Positions 34,940-44,547 of a stretch of 64,000 nucleotides of DNA are shown piece by piece (position 1 is the stretch's first letter; every line of letters starts with the position of its first letter). The translations under genes were made by a program, and so were the position numbers. The DNA is from an uncultured Gammaproteobacteria bacterium (GTDB lineage Bacteria > Pseudomonadota > Gammaproteobacteria > Pseudomonadales > Pseudohongiellaceae). The stretch is taken from contig CALEJT010000049.1 of NCBI GenBank assembly GCA_937898685.1, positions 1 to 64,000 of the forward strand. Reading direction: 5' to 3'. The notes beneath the pieces are model-generated. The model saw only the letters and a list, made by a program, of their open reading frames with translations, was not told the DNA's origin and ran no database searches.

Positions 34940-36202
34940 TTGCGCTGGTGCTACACCCTAGTCGGCTATCTCGCCCTACCCATTCTGTTGCCGCGACTGT
35001 GGTTGCGTGCAGCCTATCGTCCGCGCTGGGCTGAACGCCTCGGTTATTACGCCGCGCCGCGCGTGCAAGGTGAGGCACCGACCGTCGTTTTCCACGCGGT
35101 ATCGGTGGGCGAAGTGCATGCCGCGCGTCCCTTGATCGAAGCCTTGCGCAAGGCGCGTCCTGCGCTGCGCATCGTGCTCACCTGTTCTACGCCCACTGGT
35201 GCGGCACGCATCAAGGAAATCTTCGGTGACAGCGTCGAGCACGTGTACTTGCCGTGGGATCTGCCGGGCGCCCTGCGGCGTTTTCTGAAGCGTTTCGAAC
35301 CTGCTTTGGTCGTGCTACTCGAAACCGAACTCTGGCCCAACCTGCTGCATGCCATTGCCAAGCGTGGCTGTCCCGTGGTGCTCGCCAATGCGCGACTTTC
35401 CGAGAAGAGTCGTCGTGGCTATGCGCGCATCGGCGGCATGACCTATGACATGCTGGAGCGCTTGACCCTCGTGGCGGCACAGGCACCGGCCGATGGTGAA
35501 CGCTTCGTATCGCTCGGGCTCAAGCGCGACAAGTTGCGCATCAATGGTTCGCTCAAATTCGACTACGCCATCGACGAAGTGCAACGTCAGCGCGCCACGG
35601 TGATGAAGGCGAGCTTCGGTGGTCGTCCGGTGTGGATCGCAGCGAGCACGCGCGAAGGTGAAGATCCCCTGGTATTGCGTGCGCACCAGACTGCTTTGGC
35701 ACATGAGCCGCGTTTGTTGTTGGTGTTGGTGCCGCGTCATCCCGAACGCTTCGAGCAAGCGGGTGTGCTGGCGGAACAAGCGGGACTGCGCGTGCAGCGC
35801 GCAAGCAAGGGCGAAGTGCTCAGCGCACAAACGCAGGTGCTGGTGGGCGATACGATGGGAGAGCTCGGTTATTACTATGGTCTCGCCGATGTCGCTTACG
35901 TCGGTGGTTCCTTGGTGAACACCGGTTGTCAGAACGTGATCGAACCAGCGGCCCTGGGCTTGCCGGTGGTGATCGGTCCCTCGCGTTACAACTTCCAGGC
36001 CGTTACCGATGAATTGCTCGAAGCCAAAGCGCTGCAGATCGTGCAGAACCCCGAGCAACTCGGTGAGACGGTGGTGAATCTGCTCAGCGATCCTGCGCAG
36101 CGACGCGAACGCGCCGAGCGTGGTCGTGCCGTGGTCGCGCGCAATCAGGGTGCTACGCAGCGTCTCTGCCAGATGTTGTTGGAATTGTTGTCCGCTTCTT
36201 GA
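34940..36202 (+). CDS. waaA: 3-deoxy-D-manno-octulosonic acid transferase
   Basis: A 420-residue enzyme (E. coli KdtA 425) that links Kdo to lipid IVA at the inner membrane. Signatures: VFHAVSVGEVHAARPLIEALRK, LLETELWPNLLHAI, LANARLSEKSRRGYARI, GSLKFDYAIDEVQ and the GT4-like end GGSLVNTGCQNVIEPAALGLPVVIGP. One membrane anchor (LVGYLALPILLPRLWL) is N-terminal. The start is a TTG at 34940 with AGAGG 8 nt upstream, the only one that gives the normal N-terminus. It is divergent from the FAD-oxidoreductase gene. Confidence 0.95.
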   Translation: MRWCYTLVGYLALPILLPRLWLRAAYRPRWAERLGYYAAPRVQGEAPTVVFHAVSVGEVHAARPLIEALRKARPALRIVLTCSTPTGAARIKEIFGDSVEHVYLPWDLPGALRRFLKRFEPALVVLLETELWPNLLHAIAKRGCPVVLANARLSEKSRRGYARIGGMTYDMLERLTLVAAQAPADGERFVSLGLKRDKLRINGSLKFDYAIDEVQRQRATVMKASFGGRPVWIAASTREGEDPLVLRAHQTALAHEPRLLLVLVPRHPERFEQAGVLAEQAGLRVQRASKGEVLSAQTQVLVGDTMGELGYYYGLADVAYVGGSLVNTGCQNVIEPAALGLPVVIGPSRYNFQAVTDELLEAKALQIVQNPEQLGETVVNLLSDPAQRRERAERGRAVVARNQGATQRLCQMLLELLSAS

Positions 36203-36258
36203 ATGCTCGCCACACACGCAAGCGCGTGTGCAGCGTGATGGATGAAGAGACAGGAGAG

Positions 36259-36284
36259 GCCCCTCTCACATATGCGAGAGGGGC
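36259..36284 (-). terminator. Hairpin terminator of the tolC-like gene
   Basis: GCCCCTCTC (36259-36267) and GAGAGGGGC (36276-36284) form a perfect 9-bp stem with loop ACATATGC, 7 nt beyond the stop on the minus strand. The tail on that strand is pyrimidine-rich (CTCTCCTGTCTCTTC), giving a weak intrinsic terminator. It also lies 57 nt after waaA on the plus strand but without a T-run. Confidence 0.65.
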
Positions 36285-36291
36285 GGAGAAC

Positions 36292-37695
36292 TCAGGGCGT
36301 GGTCGGCGTCGGCACCGGCGGCGCATTGGCCTCGAGCCATTCGTTCAGATCGATCACGTCCTGCGGCGTCAGCGTGCCGGCGGCGCGCTTGAGCGTGAGG
36401 CTGTCGATCACATAGTCGTAGCGTGCATTGGCATGATCGCGCTGCGCCTGGAACAGCGTCCGTTGTGCCAACACCACGTCCACCACGTTACGCGTACCGA
36501 CTTCCGCACCCACCTGCGTTGCTTCCAGCGCGCTCTGCGCCGAGATGATGGCCTGCGCGCGTGCCTGTACTGCGCGCACGTCGGTTTCCACGCTGCGGAA
36601 GGCATTGCGTACGGAGAGCGTGCTGTCGCGGCGCGATTTCAGCAGTGCTTCTTCACTGGCATCACGCGTGTAGTAGGCCTGACGCAGACGGGCGGAGTTC
36701 AGACCACCGGCGAACACGGGCACTGTGAGGTTCAGCGTCACTGAGCTGTTTTCCTGTGCCAGGTTGGGTGTGAAGCTGATGGGGTTGCCCGACTCGTTCC
36801 AGTTGTAGGCCATGTTGAGATCGACGGTCGGATACATGCGTGCCTTGGCCGCCTTCGCATCTTCCTGACGTGCTTCGAGCTCGAGTTCCGCGATGCGGAT
36901 CTCGGGATTGTTCTGCATCGCCACCGTCATCCAATCTTCCATCGGCGTGTCGCTGGCAGTGATGGGGAAGGCCTCGGCGAGGTTTTCCACTTGCATGTGC
37001 GTGCGGCCGGTGATGGCTTCGAGTGCTTCGAGCGCCTGATTCAGGTTGTTCTCTTCCACCAGCCGATTGACGCTGGCGAGATCGTAGTTGGCCTGACTGT
37101 CATATACGTCGGTGATGGCGACGAGACCGACGTCGAAGCGCTGCTGCGTTTGTTCCAACACGCGACGAGCCGCTTCTTCTTCGGCAGTGAAGGTGGCGAG
37201 GTTGGTCTGCGCACGCAACACATTGAAGTAGGCAGTGGCCACTCGCATGATCAGATCCTGCTCGGCAGCGGCAAGGCTGAGGGCGGCGGCTTCATCGCCT
37301 TTCTTGGCGGCACGGAAGGCATACCAGGCTTCGGCATTGAAGAGCGCCTGACGCAGACTCACTCCCCAACCCTTGTTGTTGAAGCCATTGGCAAAGCTGT
37401 GTTCGGGCACGCGAATGACGCCGCCACCATCGGACGGCAGTGCACCATCCACACCGGAGGTGTCGCGCGAGGTGCGAGCGGTGACTTCCACCGTGGGCAG
37501 CAACAGCGCACGACCTTGATCGATCAAGGTGTGATTGGCGTTGAAGGTGGCGCGAGCCTGGCGAATGGATGGGTCGTTTTCGACTGCCAAGTTGAAAATT
37601 TCGAGCAGGTCATCCGCCTGGGCGCTGGTAGCGCCGAGGCAAAGGACAGCAATGCCGATGGCGCGCTGCAGACGGCTGAATACGGGAGCTCGCAT
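36292..37695 (-). CDS. tolC: TolC family outer membrane efflux channel
   Basis: A 467-residue outer-membrane protein with a signal peptide (IGIAVLCLGATSAQA, cut before DDLLEIF). The two tandem OEP halves are visible: AVENDPSIRQARATFNANHTLIDQGRALLLPTV in the first and AMQNNPEIRIAELELEARQEDAKAAKARMYPTVDL in the second, each a long coiled-coil hairpin. It ends NEWLEANAPP with a proline tail. The position divergent from nudF equals that of E. coli tolC, so it is the housekeeping TolC used by many tripartite pumps. GAGGATG precedes the start. Confidence 0.94.
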   Translation of the reverse strand: MRAPVFSRLQRAIGIAVLCLGATSAQADDLLEIFNLAVENDPSIRQARATFNANHTLIDQGRALLLPTVEVTARTSRDTSGVDGALPSDGGGVIRVPEHSFANGFNNKGWGVSLRQALFNAEAWYAFRAAKKGDEAAALSLAAAEQDLIMRVATAYFNVLRAQTNLATFTAEEEAARRVLEQTQQRFDVGLVAITDVYDSQANYDLASVNRLVEENNLNQALEALEAITGRTHMQVENLAEAFPITASDTPMEDWMTVAMQNNPEIRIAELELEARQEDAKAAKARMYPTVDLNMAYNWNESGNPISFTPNLAQENSSVTLNLTVPVFAGGLNSARLRQAYYTRDASEEALLKSRRDSTLSVRNAFRSVETDVRAVQARAQAIISAQSALEATQVGAEVGTRNVVDVVLAQRTLFQAQRDHANARYDYVIDSLTLKRAAGTLTPQDVIDLNEWLEANAPPVPTPTTP

Positions 37696-38098
37696 GAAAA
37701 CATCCTCAGGGTTGTCGATTGCCTGGCTGACTGGCGGGTCAGTCTATGTTGCCGGCGCTTCGAGTCAAGCAGCAAAACGTAGCAATACGTAAGCGCTGAC
37801 ATTGCACAGTGGATATATATAGAAGGACGTGCTTTGGCGGGATGGAGAACGCCGTGCCGAAAACGCCTTGCATTGTAGCAAACAAACCCCGATTCTGCGG
37901 GCGCCCACCGGTGGGTGCTGGCATGGGTATTGCCACGTCGCGCGAATAGCGCTCGACGCGGAGCCGGCACATCCATTCCATGACCGACGAGGATGCAAGG
38001 CCGTCGGCGAAAATCAGAAGCATCATGCCTCTATGTGTATTGCCAAACAATACGGTAAGGCAGTCGCAGCAAGTAAAGTTAAGGAGCCGTGGAACGCA
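37696..38098. other. 403-bp divergent region between tolC and nudF
   Basis: No gene seen. It holds promoters for both sides, the 12-bp palindrome CCCACCGGTGGG (37904-37915), an AT-rich GGATATATATAG patch near 37812 and an imperfect GTATTG/CAATAC dyad (about 38037-38053) upstream of nudF. An open frame from 37829 that reads into nudF has no similarity before the nudF start. Confidence 0.5.
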
Positions 38099-38743
38099 AT
38101 GTCAGATTTGCCAGCACCACCCTATGGTTTGGATGCAGTCGACATCCAGGGACGTGAACGTCTTCACGATGGTTTTCTCAAGGTCGATCGTTACAAGGTG
38201 AGATGCCGACTCTTTCAAGGTGGATGGAGTCAACCTTTCTATCGCGAGATCCTCGTGCGGCAGCCGGGAGTGGGCGTCTTGTTATACGACCCCCTTTTGG
38301 ATAAGGTGCTGCTGGTTGAGCAGTTTCGGGCCGGATGCCTCGATGACGCGCACAATGGTCCCTGGGCCCTGGAGTTGGTGGCTGGACTCCTGGAAACGGG
38401 GGAAACCCCGGAGGATGTGGCCAGAAGGGAAGCGCAGGAGGAAGCCGGCGTTGAAGTTCACGGGATCTTGCTCAAGGTCTGTGAGTACTACAACAGCCCC
38501 GGTGGCAGCAGCGAGAAGCTGACTGTACTCTGTGGCCGCTTCGATGCGGAACGCACCGCGAGCGGCATCTTCGGTCTAGCCTCGGAATCGGAAAACATCC
38601 GCAGTCATGTGATCGACCGCGCACAAGCGTTGGCGGGGGTGCGTGCCGGGCGTATCAACAACGCGATGTCCATCATCGCGCTCCAGTGGTTGGAACTGAA
38701 TCTCGCCTCGGTGCGGGCCGCATTGGTAGCGGATCCCGCGTGA
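38099..38743 (+). CDS. nudF: ADP-ribose pyrophosphatase
   Basis: A 214-residue Nudix hydrolase. The Nudix box is GLLETGETPEDVARREAQEEAGV (GX5EX7REUXEEXGU complete), and YKVRCRLFQGGWSQPFYREILVRQPGVGVLLYDP is the NudF N-terminal half. The family splits ADP-ribose into AMP and ribose 5-phosphate. The ATG at 38099 is a good match to the family N-terminus, with AAGGAG 12 nt upstream. It begins the nudF-yqiB-cpdA-parE-parC series known from enterics. Confidence 0.93.
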   Translation: MSDLPAPPYGLDAVDIQGRERLHDGFLKVDRYKVRCRLFQGGWSQPFYREILVRQPGVGVLLYDPLLDKVLLVEQFRAGCLDDAHNGPWALELVAGLLETGETPEDVARREAQEEAGVEVHGILLKVCEYYNSPGGSSEKLTVLCGRFDAERTASGIFGLASESENIRSHVIDRAQALAGVRAGRINNAMSIIALQWLELNLASVRAALVADPA

Positions 38744-38794
38744 ATCCTGGGAGCAACTTTACGCGCGCTCGCTGAGCGCCGATGCAACTTCAAC

Positions 38795-39331
38795 ATGATG
38801 TCCAGCAGCACCCGCCAGTGTCGACGCGATCTGGCTCTTCGGCGTTATCCCATCGATCTCAGCGCAGCAATGGCCGTGTGCGATGCCAACTATCTGCGCA
38901 TTCGCAAACTGCTGCCCGATCTCTCTCTCGATACGCAGCGACGCATCGGTTTGCCCTGTGGCGACAGTGCCACGTGTGCGGTCGTCGAACTGCGCGTGCT
39001 CGAAAGTTTTCGCTACACCACCACCTTGCATCTGTGCATGCATGATGCGCATCGCAGTGACTTGAATGAGAACGGGGTCGCACATCCGTACTATCGGCCG
39101 CCCGTGATGCTGGTGCGGCTGTATCATGACGCTTCCACGGCCGAGGTCATCAGCTATCAGGACCGCTCCACGGCGGGCTTCAAGACCTTGCAGGCAGACT
39201 CCGTGGAATTCAATCCCGATGAAAAGGAACAGGTGAACCAGTTTTTGGCGGAGTGGCTGAAGCTGTGCCTGGAACAAGGGTTGGGCGAACGCCCGATTCC
39301 GCCTCGTCAGGCGGCCGAAGGTGTGGTCTGA
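38795..39331 (+). CDS. yqiB: YqiB family (DUF1249) protein
   Basis: A 178-residue protein of the DUF1249 family. Conserved segments: AVCDANYLRIRKLLPD, LESFRYTTTLHLCMHD, VMLVRLYHDASTAEVISYQ and the end NQFLAEWLKLCLEQGL. Members are found between nudF and cpdA in many gammaproteobacteria and have no known function; E. coli YqiB has 140 residues. The extra length is at the N-terminus (starting SSSTRQCRRDLALRRYPIDLSAAMA). Two in-frame ATGs lie at 38795 and 38798. Confidence 0.9.
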   Translation: MMSSSTRQCRRDLALRRYPIDLSAAMAVCDANYLRIRKLLPDLSLDTQRRIGLPCGDSATCAVVELRVLESFRYTTTLHLCMHDAHRSDLNENGVAHPYYRPPVMLVRLYHDASTAEVISYQDRSTAGFKTLQADSVEFNPDEKEQVNQFLAEWLKLCLEQGLGERPIPPRQAAEGVV

Positions 39332-39355
39332 CCCGGCTAAACAAGGGAGCAGGCG

Positions 39356-40168
39356 TTGACCTCACAGAGCACAGGACCGGCGAATGCGGCCAGAGTGGTC
39401 CAACTCTCTGACATGCATCTCTTTGCCAACACCTCCGATGTGTTGGTGGGGATGAATTGCGAGGAAGGTCTGCGCGACGTGCTGCAACTGATCCGCAGCA
39501 GCGAACCCCAGCTCAGTGCCATTCTCTGTACCGGCGACATCAGCCAGGACAACAGCCTCGCCAGTTACCAGCGACTCGAGCGTGCCCTGACCGAATTGCG
39601 GGTGCCGCAGTACTGGATTCCCGGTAATCACGACGAACTGGCGCGCATGCGCGAAGCGCTCGGCACGCAGAATTCCTGTTTTCAACGCAGCTTCTCCTTG
39701 CCCGGTTGGCGTGTGGTACTGCTCAACAGCAGCGTCGAAGGTGAGGTCTACGGCAGATTGAATGCGCAAGAGTTGAATGCGCTCGAGCACGAGTTGGAGC
39801 AGGGCGACGACAACGTGCTGATCTGTCTGCACCACAATCCCGTGCCGGTGGGCGCGCATTGGTTACAGCGGCATGCCTTGCAGAATCCGAATGAGCTTTT
39901 CGCACGCATCGATGCCTGCCCGCGCGTGCGTGTGGTGTTGTTCGGTCACATCCATCACGAGCTTGAAAGCGAGCGCAATGGTGTGATCTATCTCGGCGCT
40001 CCTTCGACTTCGGTGCAGTTCCATCCCACCAGCTTCGATTTCGCGCTCGACAATCGCAATCCCGGTTATCGCTGGCTCGATCTCTATGCCGACGGTCGCT
40101 TCGACACCGGTGTGCGCCGTGTCGCGAATAAACGCTATCCGGTTGATTTCTCTGGTATCGGCTATTAA
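39356..40168 (+). CDS. cpdA: 3',5'-cyclic AMP phosphodiesterase
   Basis: A 270-residue class III phosphodiesterase (calcineurin-like). Metal-binding motifs in order: LSDMHLF, CTGDISQD, GNHDEL, ICLHHNPVPVGAHW and FGHIHHELE. It hydrolyses cAMP in the cytoplasm and so lowers CRP-type signalling. The start is a TTG at 39356 with GGGAG six bases before. It lies 24 nt after yqiB. yqiA, which sits next in E. coli, is absent here, and parE begins 82 nt later. Confidence 0.94.
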   Translation: MTSQSTGPANAARVVQLSDMHLFANTSDVLVGMNCEEGLRDVLQLIRSSEPQLSAILCTGDISQDNSLASYQRLERALTELRVPQYWIPGNHDELARMREALGTQNSCFQRSFSLPGWRVVLLNSSVEGEVYGRLNAQELNALEHELEQGDDNVLICLHHNPVPVGAHWLQRHALQNPNELFARIDACPRVRVVLFGHIHHELESERNGVIYLGAPSTSVQFHPTSFDFALDNRNPGYRWLDLYADGRFDTGVRRVANKRYPVDFSGIGY

Positions 40169-40250
40169 CCTTCTGCCGCTTTTTTGCGCCCTTTTGCGCT
40201 CCTCATTTTCTTATTCTTTCCGCGCTCGACGCCTTTGATGACTGATCTGA

Positions 40251-42152
40251 ATGACTAAAGAGTACAACGCTGGTTCGATCGAGGTACTCAGTGGCCTCGA
40301 TCCGGTCAAGCGCCGTCCAGGCATGTACACCGACACCACCCGCCCCAATCACCTGGTGCAGGAAGTGTTGGACAACAGCGTCGACGAAGCCCTGGCCGGA
40401 TACGCCCGCCACATCATCGTTACCCTTGAAAAGGACGGCACCGTCGAAGTCACCGACGATGGTCGCGGCATGCCCGTCGACATCCATCCCGAAGAGAAAG
40501 TGAGCGGGGTGGAGCTGATCCTCACGCGCCTGCACGCGGGCGGTAAGTTCTCCAACGACAACTACAAGTTCTCCGGCGGTCTGCACGGTGTGGGTGTGTC
40601 CGTGGTGAACGCGCTATCGACTTCGCTCGAAGTGCGTGTGCGCCGCAATGGCAACGTCTATCGCATGACCTTCGCCGATGGTCTGAAGACCTCCGATCTC
40701 GAGATTGTCGACAAGGTGGGTCAGCGCAACACCGGTACCACCGTACGCTTTCTGCCCGATCCGAAGTATTTCGATTCGCCCAACGTTTCCATCAGCCGTC
40801 TGATCCACGTGTTGCGCGCCAAGGCCGTGCTGTGCCCAGGCCTGCGCATCACGTTCGTCGACAACACCGCGAGCGGCGAGAAGTCGCGCAGCGACGAGTG
40901 GTATTACGAAGATGGCCTGGCCGATTACCTGAAACAGAGCGCAGGTGATGCGCTGTGTCTGCCCGAGCAACCGTTCACGGGTTCGATGCAGGGTAATGCT
41001 GAAGCCGTCGATTGGGCCGTGTTCTGGCTGCCCGAAGGGGGCGAGCTGCTCAATGAAAGCTATGTGAACCTGATTCCGACGATACAGGGCGGCACGCACG
41101 TCAACGGTTTCCGCACGGGCTTGATCGAAGCGATCCGCGAGTTCTGCGAATTCCGCAACCTCGTGCCGCGTGGCATCAAGCTGGCGGCGGAGGACATCTG
41201 GGAACGCTGCAGCTTCGTGCTGTCTTCCAAACTCGCCGATCCGCAGTTCTCCGGCCAGACGAAGGAAAAACTCTCTTCGCGCGAATGCGCCGTGTTCGTT
41301 TCCGGCGTGGTGAAGGATGCCTTCAGTCTGTGGCTCAACCAGCACACGGCCGAAGCCGAGCAGTTGGCGGAGATGTGCATCCAGAATGCGCAGAAGCGTC
41401 TGAAGGCCGCCAAGCTGGTGGTGCGCAAGAAGATCACGCAGGGGCCGGCACTGCCCGGCAAACTCGCCGATTGCGCGACGCAGGACGTGCGCCGCGGTGA
41501 ACTGTTCTTGGTGGAAGGTGATTCCGCCGGCGGCTCGGCCAAGCAGGCGCGCGATCGGGAAACGCAGGCCATCATGCCGCTGCGCGGCAAGATTCTTAAC
41601 ACCTGGGAAGTGAGCTCGAGCGAGATCCTCGCTTCGCAGGAAGTGCACGACATCGCCACCGCCATCGGCGTCGATCCGGGTTCCGATGATCTGAGCGGTC
41701 TGCGCTACGGCAAGATCTGCATCCTCGCCGACGCCGACTCGGATGGACTGCACATCGCGACGCTGCTCAGCGCACTCTTCGTGCGCCACTTCCGTCCCCT
41801 GGTGGAAGCCGGCCACGTCTATGTGGCGATGCCGCCGCTCTATCGCATCGACCTCGGCAAGGATGTGTTCTACGCCCTCGATGAATCCGAGAAGAACGGC
41901 ATTCTCGATCGTCTCGCCGCCGAAGGTAAGAAAGGCAAGCCGAACGTGCAGCGCTTCAAGGGTTTGGGTGAGATGAACCCGATGCAATTGCGCGAGACCA
42001 CGATGAATCCCGATACGCGCCGTCTCGTGCAGCTGCGTGTCGATGAATTCGAAGCAACGCGTGAACTGATGGACATGCTGCTCGCGAAGAAACGCGCCAG
42101 CGACCGCAAGGACTGGCTCGAAGCCTGCGGCAACCAAGCTGATCTGTCGTAA
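40251..42152 (+). CDS. parE: DNA topoisomerase IV subunit B
   Basis: A 633-residue GHKL ATPase/topoisomerase subunit (E. coli ParE 630). The N-terminus IEVLSGLDPVKRRPGMYTDTTRPNHLVQEVLDNSVDEA, the ATP-binding HPEEKVSGVELILTRLHAGGKFSN and FSGGLHGVGVSVVNALS, and the Toprim motif LVEGDSAGGSAKQARDRETQAIMPLRGKILN are all present, ending RFKGLGEMNPMQLRETTMNP. With ParC it forms the tetramer that decatenates chromosomes. ParC follows 65 nt downstream. Confidence 0.97.
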   Translation: MTKEYNAGSIEVLSGLDPVKRRPGMYTDTTRPNHLVQEVLDNSVDEALAGYARHIIVTLEKDGTVEVTDDGRGMPVDIHPEEKVSGVELILTRLHAGGKFSNDNYKFSGGLHGVGVSVVNALSTSLEVRVRRNGNVYRMTFADGLKTSDLEIVDKVGQRNTGTTVRFLPDPKYFDSPNVSISRLIHVLRAKAVLCPGLRITFVDNTASGEKSRSDEWYYEDGLADYLKQSAGDALCLPEQPFTGSMQGNAEAVDWAVFWLPEGGELLNESYVNLIPTIQGGTHVNGFRTGLIEAIREFCEFRNLVPRGIKLAAEDIWERCSFVLSSKLADPQFSGQTKEKLSSRECAVFVSGVVKDAFSLWLNQHTAEAEQLAEMCIQNAQKRLKAAKLVVRKKITQGPALPGKLADCATQDVRRGELFLVEGDSAGGSAKQARDRETQAIMPLRGKILNTWEVSSSEILASQEVHDIATAIGVDPGSDDLSGLRYGKICILADADSDGLHIATLLSALFVRHFRPLVEAGHVYVAMPPLYRIDLGKDVFYALDESEKNGILDRLAAEGKKGKPNVQRFKGLGEMNPMQLRETTMNPDTRRLVQLRVDEFEATRELMDMLLAKKRASDRKDWLEACGNQADLS

Positions 42153-42217
42153 GCACATGACCCGCGCCCGGGCCGTGCCAAGCCGATCCCAGTCGAACCA
42201 ATACCGACTTCACCGCC

Positions 42218-44473
42218 ATGACTGACGCGACCACTTTCAACGACGAAGGCCAGGAGCAGATCCCGCTCCGTACCTTCGTCGAGCAGGCCTACCTCAATTA
42301 CTCGATGTACGTCATCAATGACCGCGCGTTGCCGCACATTGCTGACGGTCTCAAACCAGTACAACGCCGCATCGTCTACGCGATGAGCGAACTCGGGCTG
42401 AAGAGCTCGGCGAAGTTCAAGAAGTCGGCGCGTACGATCGGCGACGTGATCGGTAAATACCATCCGCACGGCGACTCCGCCTGTTACGAAGCGATGGTGC
42501 TGATGGCGCAGCCCTTCTCCTATCGCTATCCGCTGGTGGACGGGCAGGGCAACTGGGGTTCACCGGACGATCCGAAATCCTTCGCGGCGATGCGTTATAC
42601 CGAATCGCGTCTGCAGCCCTATGCCGAAGTACTGCTGAGCGAGCTCGGTCAGAACACGGTGGATTGGAAGCCGAACTTCGACGGCGAGTTGGAAGAACCC
42701 GTTCTCCTGCCTGCGCGCCTACCGAACGTACTGCTCAACGGCAGCAGCGGCATCGCGGTGGGCATGGCCACCGACATTCCGCCGCACAACCTGCGCGAAG
42801 TGGCGCAGGCTTGCATCCATCTGCTCGATCATCCCGATGCGACGGTGAGCGATCTGTTGCAGCACATCAAGGGTCCGGATTTTCCGACCGCCGCCGAAAT
42901 CATTTCGCCCGCACACGAAATTGCCGCGCTCTATGAAACGGGGCGTGGTCAGGTGCGTGCGCGTGCCGTCTATCACAAGGAAGATGGCGACATCGTCATC
43001 ACTGCACTGCCGTATCAGGTGTCCGGCGCCAAGGTGCTGGAACAGATCGCGGCGCAGATGCAGAAGAAAAAGCTGCCGATGATCGTCGACCTGCGCGACG
43101 AATCCGACCACGAGAATCCCACCCGCATCGTCATCGTGCCGCGCTCCAACCGCGTGGACGTCGATGCCGTGATGAGCCATCTCTTCACCTGCACCGATCT
43201 CGAGCGCAGCTATCGTGTGAACCTCAACATGATCGGCATGAACGGTGCCCCACGCGTGAAGAACCTGGCGGAGATCCTGCGCGAGTGGCTGGAGTTCCGC
43301 ACCGAAACGGTGACGCGTCGTCTGCAGCATCGCCTCGACAAGATCCTGGCGCGTCTGCACATCCTCGAAGCATTGCTGATCGCCTACCTCAACATCGATG
43401 AGGTCATCCACATCATCCGCACCGAAGATCACCCCAAGCCGGTGCTGATGGAGCGCTTCAACCTGAGTGATCGTCAGGCCGAGGCCATTCTCGAACTGAA
43501 ACTGCGCAACCTCGCCAAGCTCGAAGAGATGCAGATCAAGGGCGAGCAGGAACAGCTCGAAGCCGAGCGGGTGCAGTTGCAGCTCACGCTGGCCTCGAAG
43601 AGCCGCATGCGCAGCCTGATCAAGAAAGAGCTGGCGGAAGATGCCAAGACCTATGGCGACGAGCGTCGCTCGCCGCTGGTGGAGCGCGCCGAAGCGCAGG
43701 CCTTCACCGAAACCGACCTGATGAGTACCGAGCCCGTGACCATCGTGCTGTCCGAAGCCGGCTGGATCCGCGCCGCGAAGGGGCACGAGGTCGATGCCGC
43801 CGCGCTGCAGTACAAGGCCGGCGACAAGTTGAAGGTGGCGGTGCGTGGCCGCAGCAATCAGAACGTCGTGTTCCTCGACTCGACCGGTCGTTCCTATTCG
43901 CTGCAGGCGCACACACTGCCGTCGGCGCGTGGCATGGGCGAGCCCCTGACCGGTCGTGTCAGCCCTCCCTCGGGCGCCACGTTCGAAGGGATGGTGATCG
44001 GTGAACCGCAGCAGCTGCTGTTGCTCGGCTCCGACGCCGGCTATGGCTTCATCACCAAGCTCGAAAATCTGCTCAGCAAGAACCGTTCGGGCAAGGCCAT
44101 CCTGAGTTTGCCGGAAGGCAGCAAGGTGGCACCGATGGCGCTGGTGCAGGATCCCGAGAACGACGACGTCATCGCCGTCACCAACGAAGGCCGTATGCTC
44201 GTATTCAAGGTGAGCGAGCTGCCCGAGCTACCGAAAGGTAAGGGCAACAAGATCATCGGCATTCCGTCGGCACGCGTGCAGTCGCGCGAGGAATTCGTGG
44301 TCGCCTACGCAGTGGTAGGTGCGGCTCAGGAACTCATATTGCATTCAGGCAAACGTTTCCTCCGTCTTGGCAAGGATGATCTGGAACATTACCGTGGTGA
44401 ACGCGGACGCCGTGGTAGCATGTTGCCGCGCGGGTTCCAGAAGGTCGATCAGGTGCAAGTGCAAGACAAGTAG
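42218..44473 (+). CDS. parC: DNA topoisomerase IV subunit A
   Basis: A 751-residue type II topoisomerase subunit (E. coli ParC 752). The winged-helix segment with [42 protein letters not shown] is intact; residues equivalent to quinolone targets E. coli S80 and E84 are Ser87 and Glu91, so no resistance change is seen. The active-site tyrosine is in [13 protein letters not shown]. The C-terminal beta-pinwheel carries the [24 protein letters not shown] box. It is coupled to parE and precedes a TonB-receptor gene by 74 nt. Confidence 0.97.
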   Translation: MTDATTFNDEGQEQIPLRTFVEQAYLNYSMYVINDRALPHIADGLKPVQRRIVYAMSELGLKSSAKFKKSARTIGDVIGKYHPHGDSACYEAMVLMAQPFSYRYPLVDGQGNWGSPDDPKSFAAMRYTESRLQPYAEVLLSELGQNTVDWKPNFDGELEEPVLLPARLPNVLLNGSSGIAVGMATDIPPHNLREVAQACIHLLDHPDATVSDLLQHIKGPDFPTAAEIISPAHEIAALYETGRGQVRARAVYHKEDGDIVITALPYQVSGAKVLEQIAAQMQKKKLPMIVDLRDESDHENPTRIVIVPRSNRVDVDAVMSHLFTCTDLERSYRVNLNMIGMNGAPRVKNLAEILREWLEFRTETVTRRLQHRLDKILARLHILEALLIAYLNIDEVIHIIRTEDHPKPVLMERFNLSDRQAEAILELKLRNLAKLEEMQIKGEQEQLEAERVQLQLTLASKSRMRSLIKKELAEDAKTYGDERRSPLVERAEAQAFTETDLMSTEPVTIVLSEAGWIRAAKGHEVDAAALQYKAGDKLKVAVRGRSNQNVVFLDSTGRSYSLQAHTLPSARGMGEPLTGRVSPPSGATFEGMVIGEPQQLLLLGSDAGYGFITKLENLLSKNRSGKAILSLPEGSKVAPMALVQDPENDDVIAVTNEGRMLVFKVSELPELPKGKGNKIIGIPSARVQSREEFVVAYAVVGAAQELILHSGKRFLRLGKDDLEHYRGERGRRGSMLPRGFQKVDQVQVQDK

Positions 44474-44503
44474 GATTGATCGCGGAGTTAGCTGTCCCAC
44501 GAA

Positions 44504-44523
44504 GGCCCGTCCTGGGCCGTTTT
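44504..44523 (+). terminator. Weak terminator after parC
   Basis: GGCCC (44504-44508), GTCCT, GGGCC (44514-44518), then GTTTTC. The stem is only 5 bp, so read-through to the receptor gene is possible. Confidence 0.4.
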
Positions 44524-44547
44524 CATCACCTGCTTTGAGGAGCATCC

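Noticed and set aside
42218..44473. Quinolone-resistance mutation in parC
   Set aside because: Positions equivalent to S80 and E84 are Ser and Glu.
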